Assembly: GCF_000022025.1 (NCBI RefSeq)
Contig: NC_011886.1
Span: 3,513,209-3,577,208 of the forward strand
DNA: 64,000 nucleotides
Reading direction: 5' to 3'
Origin: Pseudarthrobacter chlorophenolicus A6
Lineage (GTDB): Bacteria > Actinomycetota > Actinomycetes > Actinomycetales > Micrococcaceae
Shown here: positions 60,958 through 64,000 of the stretch, piece after piece
Position numbering within the stretch: position 1 is the first letter of the stretch
Layout of the letters: the number at the start of each line of letters is the position of its first letter
The notes under the pieces: generated by a model
Seen by the model: the letters and a program-made list of their open reading frames with translations, nothing else
Told to the model about the DNA's origin: nothing
The model's database searches: none
Program-made: the position numbers and the translations under genes

Positions 60958-62403
60958 ATGGCGAACCCCAGCCCCGGAAACTCGATCACCCTGCGCGTCG
61001 AAGCGCCGTCCAGCTTCAGCGCCACGAGCGAGCTCGCCGCCGCAGTGGGTGCGGCAGGCGCCGCCATCACCGCCCTGGACGTCAGCGAGTCCCACCACGA
61101 AACCCTCGTTGTGGACGTCACCTGCAACACCACCGACGACGAACACGCCGCCCGCGTCAAGGACGCCCTCAACGCCCTGGACGGCGTCACGGTCCAGCAC
61201 GTCTCGGACCGCACATTCCTGATGCACCTCGGCGGCAAGCTCGAGGTGGTCCCCAAGGTAGCCCTGCGGAACCGCGACGACCTCTCGCGCGCCTACACCC
61301 CCGGCGTCGCACGTGTCTGCCTGGCCATTGCCGAAGACCCCGCTGCGGCCCGCAACCTGACGGTCAAGCGCAACACCATCGCCGTGCTCACGGACGGCTC
61401 GGCCGTCCTGGGCCTGGGCAACATCGGCCCCGCCGCGGCCCTGCCCGTCATGGAAGGCAAGGCAGCCCTGTTCAAGCAGTTCGCCAACGTTGACGCGTGG
61501 CCGGTCTGCCTGGACACCCAGGACACCGAAGAGATCATCATGATCGCCAAGGCCATGGCCCCGGTGTACGGCGGCATCAACCTTGAAGACATCGCCGCCC
61601 CGCGCTGCTTCGAGATCGAGAACCGTCTCCGCGAGGAGCTGGACATCCCGGTCTTCCACGACGACCAGCACGGAACCGCCATCGTCACCCTCGCCGCCCT
61701 GGTCAACGCCCTGCGCGTTGTGGGCAAGAAGCTCTCCGACGTGAAGATCGTGGTCTCGGGCGTCGGCGCCGCGGGCTCAGCCATCATCCAGCTCCTCAAG
61801 GCCCAGGGTGCGGAGCACATCGTCGCCGCCGGCCGCTCAGGCGCCATCCACGCCGGCGAAACGTACAGCGACGAACACCGCAGCTGGATCGCCGCGAACA
61901 CCAACGAGGAAGGCTTCTCCGGCACCCTGCACGAGGCACTGGTCGGCGCGGACGTGTTTATCGGCGTCAGCGCCCCGCACGTCATCGGTGAGGAGCAGGT
62001 AGCTTCGATGGCCAAGGACGCCATTGTGTTCGCCATGGCCAACCCCACGCCGGAAATCGACCCCGTCATCGCCGCCAAGCACGCGGCAGTGGTGGCCACC
62101 GGGCGCAGCGACTTCCCCAACCAGATCAACAACGTGCTGGCCTTCCCGGGCTTCTTCCGCGGCCTGCTGGACGCCGGAGCCTCGGACATCACCCCCGAAA
62201 TGCTGGTGGCCGCCGCGGAAGCCATCGCCAACCGGGTAGCTGACGACGAGCTCAATGCCAGCTACATTATCCCCAGCGTCTTCGATCCCCATGTGGCCGC
62301 CGATGTTGCCTCAGCCGTTGCCGCCGCAGCGCATGCCGCCAACGTGGCAACCGCAGCAGCGTCGGAACAGCCGGAACCGGAAGCCGCCCTGGCCAACGCC
62401 TGA
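60958..62403 (+). CDS. NAD-dependent malic enzyme with N-terminal ACT domain
   Basis: 481 residues from ATG 60958 with AGGAGG seven bases upstream; the frame is open to 60805. Decarboxylates malate to pyruvate. An ACT-like regulatory domain occupies about residues 10-85. The malic domain has [16 protein letters not shown] (catalytic Tyr), [24 protein letters not shown] (Lys) and [21 protein letters not shown] (metal Asp). The NAD domain has [16 protein letters not shown]. It is the first gene of an operon with malate synthase 50 bases downstream, so glyoxylate plus acetyl-CoA can run through malate to pyruvate. Confidence 0.95.
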   Translation: MANPSPGNSITLRVEAPSSFSATSELAAAVGAAGAAITALDVSESHHETLVVDVTCNTTDDEHAARVKDALNALDGVTVQHVSDRTFLMHLGGKLEVVPKVALRNRDDLSRAYTPGVARVCLAIAEDPAAARNLTVKRNTIAVLTDGSAVLGLGNIGPAAALPVMEGKAALFKQFANVDAWPVCLDTQDTEEIIMIAKAMAPVYGGINLEDIAAPRCFEIENRLREELDIPVFHDDQHGTAIVTLAALVNALRVVGKKLSDVKIVVSGVGAAGSAIIQLLKAQGAEHIVAAGRSGAIHAGETYSDEHRSWIAANTNEEGFSGTLHEALVGADVFIGVSAPHVIGEEQVASMAKDAIVFAMANPTPEIDPVIAAKHAAVVATGRSDFPNQINNVLAFPGFFRGLLDAGASDITPEMLVAAAEAIANRVADDELNASYIIPSVFDPHVAADVASAVAAAAHAANVATAAASEQPEPEAALANA

Positions 62404-62453
62404 TTCACCGCCTGACTTCAGCACAAGTCTTCAGCCTAAGGAAAGGACCAGAA

Positions 62454-64000
<1,547 letters not shown>

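Overview
The window is high-GC DNA from an actinobacterium, most likely an Arthrobacter/Pseudarthrobacter-type member of the Micrococcaceae. This is inferred from GC content, gene content and a 302-residue uricase resembling that of Arthrobacter globiformis. It carries about 50 ordinary protein genes, one tRNA and no obvious phage, insertion sequence or CRISPR array. Both edges cut genes: a tadC-like gene at base 1 and malate synthase at base 64000.

Layout. 1-3723 (minus): Tad/Flp pilus block (Ssd/CpaE-like ATPase, TadA, TadB, TadC), each gene overlapping the next by 4 bases. 3853-9023: an unusual family A DNA polymerase, a DUF1508 protein, a CoA-type NUDIX hydrolase, endonuclease III and a His/Pro-rich membrane protein. 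9427-16885: acetyl-CoA synthetase, then a sugar ABC importer with a DeoR and a LacI regulator. 16961-24538: aroQ, MarP-like protease, Crp/GlxR-like regulator, NUDIX, RidA, DUF4177, class A penicillin-binding protein and phosphoesterase. 24671-28302: a heterodimeric ABC exporter with one degenerate ATP site. 28372-28448: tRNA-Pro(CGG). 28617-30240: a small secreted peptide gene divergent from an XRE-TPR regulator. 30280-39606: purC, purD, a membrane-fused molybdopterin oxidoreductase, asparaginase, and a hydantoin-type racemase with an NCS1 transporter. 39936-46482: aceE, a MobA-like nucleotidyltransferase, a UDG-like protein, an aldo/keto reductase and an LssY_C protein. 46504-62403 and beyond: purine catabolism (xanthine dehydrogenase, XdhC, AzgA permease, guanine deaminase, 8-oxoguanine deaminase, uricase, NCS2 permease), an IclR regulator, malic enzyme and malate synthase, with a LigD-type polymerase and a 61-residue protein embedded.

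Two systems stand out. First, 28617-30240 looks like a peptide-pheromone circuit of the RRNPP type. A 74-residue precursor with a signal peptide contains the octapeptide VGNWPDPM twice, once at its very C terminus, and lies back to back with an XRE-TPR regulator. Second, a palindromic 15-mer (WTYCRYAWTRYGRAA) occurs in the control regions of the NCS1 operon, aceE, the guanine deaminase/8-oxoguanine deaminase pair, the 61-residue gene, iclR itself and the malic enzyme/malate synthase operon. In five of these six places a second copy, weaker in most cases, sits exactly 21 bases away. I infer that this is the operator of the IclR protein at 59959-60714. In addition, the uricase leader contains an intrinsic terminator with a possible competing hairpin.
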